Translations under genes and position numbers: made by a program
From: an uncultured Ilumatobacter sp.
GTDB lineage: Bacteria; Actinomycetota; Acidimicrobiia; Acidimicrobiales; Ilumatobacteraceae
DNA: 64,000 nt
Assembly: GCA_938091165.1 (NCBI GenBank)
Contig: CALKNK010000021.1
Coordinates: 1 to 64,000, forward strand
Reading direction: 5' to 3'
Notes under the pieces: model-generated
What the model saw: the letters and a program-made list of their open reading frames with translations, nothing else
Database searches by the model: none
What the model was told of the DNA's origin: nothing
In this document: positions 9,292-16,535 of the stretch, one piece after another
Layout: the number at the start of each line of letters is the position of its first letter
How positions within the stretch are numbered: the stretch's first letter is position 1

Positions 9292-10209
9292 CTACGTGGC
9301 TGGAGTCGTCGGGACTGGACGCTGACTTGTCCAACTGAACAATGACAGGCCGACCACGACGAGCGCCATCCCCGCGATCTGCGGAGCGCGGACTGACTCG
9401 CCGAGAATCAGGAATCCCCAGAAGACCGACAGGGCCGGCTGGCCAGATTGCATGATGCTGATCGTCGCCACAGGGAGGTGGCGTTGAGCGAAGATGATCA
9501 GGCCGTGTGCCAGCATCCCCGTGACGAAGGTGAGCAGCGCAACGACAAACCAGCCTCGTGGGGAGAGTGAGAACAGTCCACCTCTGGCGATTGATACGGC
9601 GATTGGCCCGGCGGTGATGAGCCCGAGGGGCATCATGCACGCCATGAAGTCGAGGACGTCGACGCCGTGACTGCGAGCGCGTTTTGAGGTCAGCATGTAG
9701 CCGGTCCAGGTACCGATGACCACCACCATCAATAGGTCGCCGCCGAGTGTGGCTTCGCCTCCGTCGGGTCCGAACGCAAGGACGAGAGTGATGCCGACAA
9801 CGGAGATCAGGCCAAATTTTAAGGCGGACCAATTTGGCCGCTCGCCGAAGAAAACAGCTCCGGCCGGTAGGAGGATAAGTGGTGTCAGCGTGGTGATGAA
9901 CTCGGCATGAGCGATGCTGGTGCGTGTGATAGCGGTGAAGAAGACCGCGATGTTTGCGCCGAAGAACAAACCGGCGGGGAGCACTAGCTTCCAGGTCCGA
10001 CGCGATGGCCATGGTCGCCCTGTCCGCTGCCGAATTAGGGCCACGACTACCCACCAGCCGACAACGGCGCCGATCATGCGCCAGAACGCCACAACGGAGC
10101 CGGTAGAGGCAGACCATTTGATCGCTGCGGAACTAATCGAAAAACTGAGAACCGCTAGTGCGACTGCCACGAAACCAATTGGGCGCGGGCGCGCCGCTGC
10201 AGTGTTCAC
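9292..10209 (-). CDS. EamA-family (DMT superfamily) transporter
   Basis: A ~305-residue integral membrane protein with about ten hydrophobic segments in two homologous halves, as in EamA/RhaT permeases (for example FVAVALAVLSFSIS, VLPAGLFFGANIAVFF, FVVALLTFVTGML and IAGMALVVVGLSLF). Related permeases export or import small metabolites; the substrate is unknown. The GTG at 10209 lies 10 bases after the stop of the mycothiol-type enzyme gene, and the open frame beyond it runs into that gene. It is second in the three-gene operon. Confidence 0.88.
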   Translation of the reverse strand: MNTAAARPRPIGFVAVALAVLSFSISSAAIKWSASTGSVVAFWRMIGAVVGWWVVVALIRQRTGRPWPSRRTWKLVLPAGLFFGANIAVFFTAITRTSIAHAEFITTLTPLILLPAGAVFFGERPNWSALKFGLISVVGITLVLAFGPDGGEATLGGDLLMVVVIGTWTGYMLTSKRARSHGVDVLDFMACMMPLGLITAGPIAVSIARGGLFSLSPRGWFVVALLTFVTGMLAHGLIIFAQRHLPVATISIMQSGQPALSVFWGFLILGESVRAPQIAGMALVVVGLSLFSWTSQRPVPTTPAT

Positions 10210-10219
10210 GGCGACGTTG

Positions 10220-10954
10220 TTACCAGTCGGGCAGGTCAAGCCAGGCGTCGGCCGCTGCTGGATCACCGACAATGTCGACTTCGCTGCGATCGAGTCGGCC
10301 CATCAGCACGAGCCAGATGTCCGCCGCTGGACCGCGGAGCGCAGCATCGCCCTTGTCGTGTACTGGCAGCATCCGGTAAGAGCCGTTATCGGACCAGACC
10401 AGCCACTCTCCGCTCACGTCGGTGCAGTGCACGTGCAAGCTGGCCGAGGGCGGCGGTACGTCGTCCCGCGCCAGAATCCGGGGAAGACCCATCTCGAGAT
10501 ATTCGTCGATCCCCGTACTCGATAATTCTGGGTCGAGCGTTGCCTCAAGCCCAGCCGCTGTCTGCGCATCCCAGCGGTGCATCGCCGTTTCGAGCGCTAA
10601 ACGACGGACCCAGACCCAGACCTTTTGTTCGAGCGGGAATGGATGCCAAGTTTCAGCTTCCGGCCCGGCAGCGGCGAGCGCGTCGATCAGTGCCGTGGTG
10701 CCGTCCACGATCCACACGGCGAGGTTGTCATCGGGTCCAGGACTGAAGTTGGTATCTATCGGAGGTTGACTTCCGTGGATGATTGCGTGGGCGGCCCAAC
10801 GGTGCACCGAACCCGTGTGTTCAACAAGTCGGCGTAGATCCCAACCGGGGCAAGTCGCAACCGGCGATCCGAGGTCGGCAGTGCGGATGACCGACGATAT
10901 GAGGTCGACGTCGGCGCGAAGCTCCGTCAGGGTGTGGTTGCTGTCGGTGCTCAT
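10220..10954 (-). CDS. Maleylpyruvate isomerase-family, mycothiol-dependent-type protein
   Basis: A 244-residue protein with the DinB-like four-helix start of the actinobacterial maleylpyruvate isomerase N-terminal family (LRADVDLISSVIR, then SPVATCPGWDLRRLVEHTGSVHRWA, containing the characteristic CPGWD..LV.H metal-site pattern). LALETAMHRWDAQ supplies a further histidine. The C-terminal half resembles the associated MDMPI C-terminal domain. Some relatives use mycothiol as cofactor; the actual reaction here is unknown. The ATG at 10954 follows TACCGT by 7 bases. It heads an operon with an EamA transporter and surE and is divergent from nfuA. Confidence 0.85.
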   Translation of the reverse strand: MSTDSNHTLTELRADVDLISSVIRTADLGSPVATCPGWDLRRLVEHTGSVHRWAAHAIIHGSQPPIDTNFSPGPDDNLAVWIVDGTTALIDALAAAGPEAETWHPFPLEQKVWVWVRRLALETAMHRWDAQTAAGLEATLDPELSSTGIDEYLEMGLPRILARDDVPPPSASLHVHCTDVSGEWLVWSDNGSYRMLPVHDKGDAALRGPAADIWLVLMGRLDRSEVDIVGDPAAADAWLDLPDW

Positions 10955-10961
10955 CTTGCTG

Positions 10962-10971
10962 ACGGTAGCCT
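10962..10971. promoter_or_regulatory. Overlapping divergent -10 elements sharing one TA
   Basis: Plus strand TAGCCT (10966-10971) ends 7 bases before nfuA ATG 10979. Minus strand TACCGT (10967-10962) ends 7 bases before ATG 10954. The TA at 10966-10967 is the first dinucleotide of both hexamers, so the two promoters cannot be occupied together. The start codons are only about 25 bases apart. Confidence 0.6.
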
Positions 10972-10978
10972 TTCCAGG

Positions 10979-11623
10979 ATGAGTCCCCTCGAAGCCCTTT
11001 CCGGCGACAGTGGCGCTAGTCGCACCAGCGAACCGATCGTCACGGTCACGCCCGAAGCGCTGGAACATCTCACCGAACTCCGGAACAACGAAACTGACGG
11101 CGATCAGCTTGGTCTGCGCCTCGGTATTGCGTCGGCGGCCGGCGAGGATTTTCGCTACGACCTCTCCTTCGAAGAGTTTCTCACAGCGGCGTTCGACGAC
11201 GAGGTGCGCACGCACGACGGTCTCAAGGTGATCATTCCCGGAACTGATTTGGAGCTACTCACTGGTGCAACGCTCGATTACACTTCGACGCAGGGCCTAG
11301 TGATTCGCAATCCGAACAAGCCCGAGGCCCCAAATGTCGAGGGTCTAACTAACGACGATGAGCTCTCTGCGGAGATCGAGGCGCTCGTGGCGGCTGAAGT
11401 AAACCCGGCGCTCGCGGCACATGGTGGTTTCGTCACCTACATCGGACATGACGGCGACGGGACAGCGTTCCTCACGATGGGTGGCGGCTGTCACGGCTGT
11501 TCGATGAGTAAAATGACGATGCTTGACGGTGTGCAGACCATGCTTGTTGAGGCGTTACCCGCTGTCGAACGGGTCAAGGACCTTACCGATCACACCACCG
11601 GTGAAACCCCCTTCTACTCCTAA
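10979..11623 (+). CDS. nfuA: NfuA-type Fe-S carrier (degenerate A-type domain plus NifU C-terminal domain)
   Basis: A 214-residue protein. Residues ~18-110 look like an IscA/HesB (A-type) domain but contain no cysteine, as in E. coli NfuA. Residues ~122-205 are a NifU C-terminal domain with GGGCHGCSMSKMT (Cys171 and Cys174), which binds a [4Fe-4S] cluster between two monomers. It would deliver clusters to client apoproteins; NadA and LeuC are likely Fe-S clients in this window, and the cysteine desulfurase 10 kb away is a plausible sulfur source. The ATG at 10979 begins 7 bases after TAGCCT. Confidence 0.9.
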   Translation: MSPLEALSGDSGASRTSEPIVTVTPEALEHLTELRNNETDGDQLGLRLGIASAAGEDFRYDLSFEEFLTAAFDDEVRTHDGLKVIIPGTDLELLTGATLDYTSTQGLVIRNPNKPEAPNVEGLTNDDELSAEIEALVAAEVNPALAAHGGFVTYIGHDGDGTAFLTMGGGCHGCSMSKMTMLDGVQTMLVEALPAVERVKDLTDHTTGETPFYS

Positions 11624-11643
11624 GGGCGGCCTTCCGCTACGTC

Positions 11644-12165
11644 CTAGACAATTTTGCCGACGTGGGTTTTGGCTTGAAACTCGATCTGTGCTTCACCGAT
11701 CTCTCTGAGGGGGTATGGTGCGGCGATTATTGGGCGAATTTGGCCGGATTCAATTCGTTCGATGAGCCGGTCGAAGATGCCGATGTCGAGAACTGTGCAT
11801 CCGAAGAAGCTCAGGTCTTTTAAGTAGAGCGTACGCACGTCGAGTTCGATCATTGGCCCGGCAATTGCTCCTGACACCGCATAGCGCCCTCCAGGTCAGA
11901 GTAGCTCGAACAAGGATGGCAGCGTCGGCCCCGCAACAGCGTCGACGATGACGTCGACGCTGTTGGCACCGAGTTCACGGGCGATGTTGACACTGCGATC
12001 AACGGTGGCATCAGCGCCAAGCTCGACGAGTCGTTCGCGCTTAGCCGCACTTTGTACCGCAATGGTCCGAGCGCCATATGCCTTGGCCAGTTGTACGGCT
12101 GCTGATCCGACACCCCCCGATGCTCCCGTGACAAGAATGGTGTCGTCGGACTGGACCAGCGACGT
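11644..12165 (-). pseudogene. Zinc-type alcohol dehydrogenase/quinone oxidoreductase remnant
   Basis: Only the nucleotide-binding and C-terminal part of an MDR-family protein remains. It begins near SLVQSDDTILVTGASGGVG (Rossmann motif, bases ~12165-12110) and continues through GARTIAVQSAAKRERLVELGA. The frame is interrupted by TGA at 11896-11898 between SLFELL and PGGRYAVSGAIAG. The same frame then runs to the end near 11644, so a single CGA-to-TGA change explains the break. The N-terminal catalytic domain (~110 residues) is missing; upstream sequence in this frame is not recognisable. It is a dead gene and no promoter was seen. Confidence 0.8.
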
Positions 12166-12263
12166 GGTGCAATCAGAGCATCGCCACACATTCACACGAG
12201 CGAAATGACATTGAGATACTCGTGGCAGCGCTGCTTGCGCGCCGTTGAGTTCCCTGCGCGTGG

Positions 12264-12557
12264 TCAGGTCGCGTGCAGATCGTGGGATTCGGGATGTCGG
12301 CGCATGTAGGCCGCTGCGTACGAGCATGTGGGTCGAACCCGGAGCTGCCGCGCTCGTGCATCGGCGAGTACGCCAGCCATCAGCCGAGCTGCAAAGTCTT
12401 TGCCGCGATGGGCAGGTTCGGTCTGGACATGCGGAATAGTCATCACGCCGTCTCTCACTCGGTAGGTGGCTGACCCGACGCACTCGCCGTTGAGGCGAAG
12501 TTCGTAACAGTGCCCGGTGCTAACGTCAACAACCTCGAGTTGCTCGTATTCACTCAT
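12264..12557 (-). CDS. Small GNAT-family N-acetyltransferase (YjdJ/Acetyltransf_CG-like)
   Basis: A 97-residue one-domain protein. It starts MSEYEQLEVVDV, carries ELRLNGECVGSATYRV and TIPHVQTEPAHRGKDFAARLM (the acetyl-CoA loop) and ends with the RVRPTCSYAAAYMRRHPE pattern of the small Gcn5-like family that includes YjdJ. The conserved Cys and Tyr near PTCSYAAAYM are present. The substrate is unknown. The ATG at 12557 is preferred over GTG at 12572; no TAnnnT element precedes either. It sits in a decayed stretch but is itself intact. Confidence 0.82.
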   Translation of the reverse strand: MSEYEQLEVVDVSTGHCYELRLNGECVGSATYRVRDGVMTIPHVQTEPAHRGKDFAARLMAGVLADARARQLRVRPTCSYAAAYMRRHPESHDLHAT

Positions 12558-13195
12558 GCAGCATTGTCGCACGACGGTCGACCTGACTCACAGCCGCTGA
12601 GCGTTAGCTTCGTTGAGCTCAACCATTGGGTGCTTAACCTGTCGCTTTCGAGCACTACGCGTCGAAATAGGCGCCTGACCGATCGAAGATTAACCCGCAC
12701 GACCTCCTCGTCGGGCAGAGTTAGCATGAGCCGCCCCTCCTGTCAGGGCAAATCACGGTCCTTTGTCAACGACAGTGTCACCTACCTTGACGACGAACAC
12801 CTTGCGCCAGAACATGTCCTAAGCGCAGAACATAGAGTCCTCGGAGAGTTATGCGTTCACCCTCCACTCATGTGTGTCGGAGTAAGCCGCCCTCGTGGTC
12901 GCGGTAAGCGTGTTGCCGATGTCTGTCCTGATGCTGCTGGTCATCGTTGGTTCAGGGATGCACGGTAGTAGTCGAAGCTGATGTTTAGAAATACTGCCTG
13001 TGCGTAAGACCGCGACGAAACCTTTGAGTTGCCCGGTGGCTGCCTCCTGCGTCGACACCTTGGGTTCTTGATAAAACCTGCGCAGTGTCTCATTGATGAT
13101 CTCGGGTTTAAGGTTGAGAAGAAAGTTCGGCGATGACCGAAAAAATTGGAGGAGCCCATGGCCGCGAGTCCGCCTAATTGTCTCGCTGCGCACGG
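12558..13195. other. 638-base stretch with no recognisable gene
   Basis: Base composition is visibly less GC-rich than the flanking genes. The open frames here (plus 12510-12968; minus 12849-13193 and 12941-13159) show no family motif, have atypical residue composition and no promoter-start arrangement. The minus frame 12849-13193 contains a plausible-looking stretch (LKPEIINETLRRFYQEPK) and could be part of a decayed gene, but I cannot name it. No tRNA, strong hairpin or repeat was found. Confidence 0.5.
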
Positions 13196-13987
13196 TTAGT
13201 TCAGGAGAGCGATGACCTCGTCATGCATGTGGCCGTTGCTACTAATCGCGGTGTCGTGAAGGTGCGTGGGCTCGCCATGGCGGTCGGTGAAGGTCCCGCC
13301 GGCGGCTTCAACGATGGGACGGATAGCCGCCAGATCGTACGGGGCGACGCCGACTGCATCGACTGCAACGTCCATTGATCCCTCGGCAACGAGCATGTGT
13401 TGCCAGAAGTCGCCGTATCCACGCGAACGGCGCGCCTGCTGCTGAAGCGTGATGAGCCGATCAGTAAGGCCGAGACGATCCCACCCAGCATCGTGAGTGA
13501 CGCACACCTGAGAGTCACCGAGTGCATTAACGCTTGAAACAGAAATTGATCGTTCGGTGCCACGAGCGGACACGTACGCACCAAGACTTACGCCACCCCA
13601 CCATCGGAATCCGAGCGCAGGTGCTGACACGACGCCAAGAACGGGGACATTCTCGAAGGTCAGAGCGATCAATGACGCCCATACGGGAATGCCGCGGACG
13701 AATCCCGAGGTGCCGTCGATTGGGTCGATCACCCATCTCCACCGTGAGGTTTCGCTGCCCCTGAGCCCGTGTTCTTCACCGAAGGCCCCGTGGTCCGGTC
13801 GCTGAGCGGCCAACGAGTTGACGATCAGGGTTTCGGTTTGTCGATCGATTTCGGTCACTTCGGTCTGGTTGGTCTTCCAATCGACCGTGAAGTCGCGGTC
13901 GATGAAGTGGGGCAGCGTGAATGCGTCGGCGATGTCGGCGACGTCGAGCGCCAACTCAAGGTCGGCCCGGAGATCCAGATCGCTCAC
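13196..13987 (-). CDS. hisN: Inositol-monophosphatase-family histidinol-phosphatase (HisN-like)
   Basis: A 263-residue magnesium-dependent phosphatase. Motifs in order are FGEEHG (metal-binding Glu), WVIDPIDGTSGFVRG (the DPIDGT active-site motif), and GVAPYDLAAIRPIVEAAGG, where the Asp in PYDLA is the third metal ligand. The segment YGDFWQHMLVAEGSMDVAVD matches actinobacterial HisN, which removes phosphate from histidinol phosphate in histidine synthesis; an inositol-phosphate substrate is the alternative. Its ATG overlaps the stop of the enoyl-CoA hydratase gene by 4 bases, so the two are translationally coupled. Confidence 0.88.
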   Translation of the reverse strand: MSDLDLRADLELALDVADIADAFTLPHFIDRDFTVDWKTNQTEVTEIDRQTETLIVNSLAAQRPDHGAFGEEHGLRGSETSRWRWVIDPIDGTSGFVRGIPVWASLIALTFENVPVLGVVSAPALGFRWWGGVSLGAYVSARGTERSISVSSVNALGDSQVCVTHDAGWDRLGLTDRLITLQQQARRSRGYGDFWQHMLVAEGSMDVAVDAVGVAPYDLAAIRPIVEAAGGTFTDRHGEPTHLHDTAISSNGHMHDEVIALLN

Positions 13988-14826
13988 GAGTTGGAATCGG
14001 CGTCGGCCGCTCGGTGGAAGTTGGGTGCGCGCTTCTCTTTCAGCGCAGCGAGACCCTCAGCGGCGTCGGGTCCGAGGAAGTTGAGCATTTCGTAGGCTAG
14101 AGACGCCTCGAAGTTCGGCAGTGTTTGGCGGATCCAATGGTTCAGCGCACGTTTGGTCATCCGAGTGGCGTCGACCGGCCCGGCGGCGAGCTTCCGGGCG
14201 ACACTGAGCGCTGTGTCGAACACTTCGTCGGCTGGTACGGCCTTGGAGACCAGGCCGATACGTTCAGCCTCGGCGCCATCGAGAAAGTCGGCGGTCAGCA
14301 GGAAGTACTTCGCTTTCGCCATCCCGCACAACAGTGGCCAGATCGCCACCGCATGGTCGCCGGCGCCAACGCCGAGGCGAATGTGACCATCGGTCAACTT
14401 GGCGGTCTCGTTGATGATGCTGACGTCGGCCATCAGCGCAACGGCGAGTCCGGCCCCAACGGCGACGCCGTTGATGGCCGAGACAATCGGCGTGTCACAG
14501 TCGATCATGGTGCGCACGATGTCTCCGGCTTCGCGCATGACACGGATGGTCTGTGCGTAATCGCCGACCTGTTCGCTGATCCAGTCGAGGTCTCCACCGG
14601 CCGAGAACGCTTTGCCGGCGCCGGTGACGATGACGGCGCGTACCGACTCATCGTCGTCGATCGTTCGGAATACCCGAGAGAGTTGAAAGTGCATGGCGCC
14701 ATCGGTGGCGTTGTATTTTTCTGGGTCGTCGAGGGTGATCAACAGCACGCCATCGGCGTCGGCGGGCTGTTCAAATCGCAGCCGGTTGTACTGCTGGTAG
14801 ATCGAGAGGTCGATGTCGGTGGTCAC
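13984..14826 (-). CDS. Enoyl-CoA hydratase/isomerase family protein
   Basis: A 280-residue crotonase-fold protein with oxyanion-hole segments AFSAGGDLDW and AINGVAVGAGLAVALMAD, and the downstream segment LTDGHIRLGVGAGDHAVAIWP. It is distinct from the hydratase at 4.2 kb. The substrate is unknown. Two GTG starts are possible; the one at 14826 is chosen because TAACGT ends 7 bases before it, whereas the GTG at 14835 would lie inside the promoter element. It is the first gene of an operon with hisN. Confidence 0.9.
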   Translation of the reverse strand: MTTDIDLSIYQQYNRLRFEQPADADGVLLITLDDPEKYNATDGAMHFQLSRVFRTIDDDESVRAVIVTGAGKAFSAGGDLDWISEQVGDYAQTIRVMREAGDIVRTMIDCDTPIVSAINGVAVGAGLAVALMADVSIINETAKLTDGHIRLGVGAGDHAVAIWPLLCGMAKAKYFLLTADFLDGAEAERIGLVSKAVPADEVFDTALSVARKLAAGPVDATRMTKRALNHWIRQTLPNFEASLAYEMLNFLGPDAAEGLAALKEKRAPNFHRAADADSNS

Positions 14827-14833
14827 GATGGGC

Positions 14834-14839
14834 ACGTTA
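14834..14839 (-). promoter_or_regulatory. -10 element TAACGT of the hydratase-hisN operon
   Basis: TAACGT on the minus strand ends 7 bases before GTG 14826 and is identical to the element before the MBL-hydrolase operon. Confidence 0.5.
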
Positions 14840-14844
14840 CGAGA

Positions 14845-15498
14845 TCAGACGCAACGGCCAGTGCTCGTAGGGCCGTCTGAGGTCAGAGCAAGCACGCGCC
14901 GGATCTCGGTGGCATCGGTGGCAAACCCGGTGCTCGCTCGCGTTCGAGAGCGCGCATACACGATGCCCATCACGGTTCCATCCTTCGTCACGACGGGGCC
15001 GCCTGAGTCTCCAACTTCGATGTCGCCGGAAATCTCGATCCCGCTCCGCTCCGCTGACTGTTCGCCATAGATGTCGTCGATGGTTATGGCCAGGCGCGTG
15101 GTCACGTTCACTGCTTGTCCGCTGACGCCGGTGTCGAGCGACCATCGGTGAGCGGTGGCAGCGCCGATTGCGACCTCGCCGGTCGCCAGCGGCGGGGCAT
15201 CAAGGCCAGGAACGGAGAGGACTGCAAGATCCGCAGATGCATCGAGGGCCACGAGCTGCGCTGGCCACTCGACGCCGGCGGCATCGACGATGGTGATGGT
15301 GGTCGCTCCTGCAACGGTGTGCGCCACGGTGACGATCTGGCCGGGTACCCCCACCACGACCCCGCTCCCGGCGTTGGCGCTTGGCCCGCACCCGGTGGCG
15401 AGGATGCCAACGGTCGACGCGTTGGTGTCCTGTGTGGGAGTGTCGCAGGCAGTGAAGACCGTTGTGCCGGCCAGCGCCAGGAGGGCGAGGCGTCTCAC
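14845..15498 (-). CDS. Secreted lipoprotein trypsin-like serine protease
   Basis: A 217-residue protein with a lipoprotein signal peptide (MRRLALLALAGTTVFTAC; Cys18 would be lipidated). A chymotrypsin/trypsin-fold catalytic set follows: His in TVAHTV, Asp in ASADLAVL and Ser in GDSGGPVV. It would act outside the membrane; targets are unknown. The GTG at 15498 overlaps the upstream stop codon by four bases (GTGA), a coupled start, and the lipobox position supports it. It is the last gene of dxs-GNAT-protease. Confidence 0.87.
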   Translation of the reverse strand: MRRLALLALAGTTVFTACDTPTQDTNASTVGILATGCGPSANAGSGVVVGVPGQIVTVAHTVAGATTITIVDAAGVEWPAQLVALDASADLAVLSVPGLDAPPLATGEVAIGAATAHRWSLDTGVSGQAVNVTTRLAITIDDIYGEQSAERSGIEISGDIEVGDSGGPVVTKDGTVMGIVYARSRTRASTGFATDATEIRRVLALTSDGPTSTGRCV

Positions 15499-16532
15499 GT
15501 GTCCTCGATGGTGAGGACCGCTTCGGTTTCGCCGTTGACGATCTTGCCGTTCGGTACGAATCCGTACTGCTCGTAGAACGGGCGCGGCGAGCCGCGGCCT
15601 TCGCACCAGTGCGTCTGGAGCGCTGTGGCGGACATTGTCCGACACTCTTGGACGACTGCGTCGAGAGCCAGTCGTCCGATGCCGCGTCGCTGGTGTCGGC
15701 GGTCGATGAGGAATCGCCACAGCTCGGGGTGGGGGTGATACTCGGTGATCGCGGTGATCATGACGAATCCGACAAGTTCGCCGTCAGACTCGATCCCGAA
15801 CGGCAGGGCGACAGTGAGTCCGCCGTTGTGGACTTCGGGACGCAACGCGTCAGCAAGCGATGTCGCCATCGATGAAACGAAGCGTTGCTGTGATCGATGG
15901 GGCTCCAGCTTGCGGAGCCTGTGCACGTTGTCGGCGTCGACGGGGACGAGGCAGACCTCAGCGGGGGTGTTTCGGGGGCGAGTCAGCCAATCCGCTCGGT
16001 CGTCGCGAGTCATCCCGTAGAGCAGGTCATCGGAGTTGTCGTCGCCAACCCAGTAGGAGAGTCGCGTGTGACCCTCACATCGGAAGCCAGTGCGTTCGAG
16101 TACCTGTGCAGATCCCACGTTGTCCGGGTGCAACATGGCCGAGATTCGGGTCACCTGGTCGTTGGACCACAAACGTTCCGTCAAGGCATGGACTGCCTCG
16201 GTCGCATAGCCCTGGCCCCAGGCAGATGGGTCCAGGGTGTAGCCGATCTCGATCGAGCGTCCGTCGAAGGTGGGATGGATTGCCAAGTCCCCGAAGATGG
16301 TGGTGTCTTGCGGATCGGTGATGGTGAGCATCCACCAGTTGTCGCTGACTGGGCCATTCAACTTCGTGAGCCCATCGAGCATTTCCTCTGCTCGCTCCAG
16401 CGGATACGGCGGCACCCAATTCTGGTACTCGGCGACCATCGCGTGGCTTCGCCGCTTAGCGAGCGCGGCCGCGTCGCTCAGTCGAGGTGGACGGAGCAGG
16501 AGTCGTTCAGTCGTGATGGGCTCGAAGGCCAT
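15495..16532 (-). CDS. Tandem GNAT-domain acetyltransferase
   Basis: A 345-residue protein with two GNAT domains. Residues ~1-180 resemble RimJ/RimL N-terminal-protein acetyltransferases (TERLLLRPPRLSDAAAL, then WGQGYATEAVHAL and LHPDNVGSAQVLERTGF). Residues ~193-345 form a second GNAT domain (FLIDRRHQRRGIGRLALDAV is the acetyl-CoA loop, PFYEQYGF the C-terminal motif). Acceptors are unknown. It begins 3 bases after the dxs stop and overlaps the protease start by four bases, so the three genes are probably one transcript. Confidence 0.87.
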   Translation of the reverse strand: MAFEPITTERLLLRPPRLSDAAALAKRRSHAMVAEYQNWVPPYPLERAEEMLDGLTKLNGPVSDNWWMLTITDPQDTTIFGDLAIHPTFDGRSIEIGYTLDPSAWGQGYATEAVHALTERLWSNDQVTRISAMLHPDNVGSAQVLERTGFRCEGHTRLSYWVGDDNSDDLLYGMTRDDRADWLTRPRNTPAEVCLVPVDADNVHRLRKLEPHRSQQRFVSSMATSLADALRPEVHNGGLTVALPFGIESDGELVGFVMITAITEYHPHPELWRFLIDRRHQRRGIGRLALDAVVQECRTMSATALQTHWCEGRGSPRPFYEQYGFVPNGKIVNGETEAVLTIEDT

Positions 16533-16535
16533 GTC

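Noticed and set aside
11896..11898. TGA in the dehydrogenase remnant as selenocysteine or recoding site
   Set aside because: The N-terminal half of the gene is missing, and the position is a non-conserved residue before a Pro-Gly-Gly segment; plain decay is simpler.
12558..13195. tRNA or transposase in the empty stretch before hisN
   Set aside because: No cloverleaf-like arms, CCA end, terminal inverted repeats or transposase motif could be seen.
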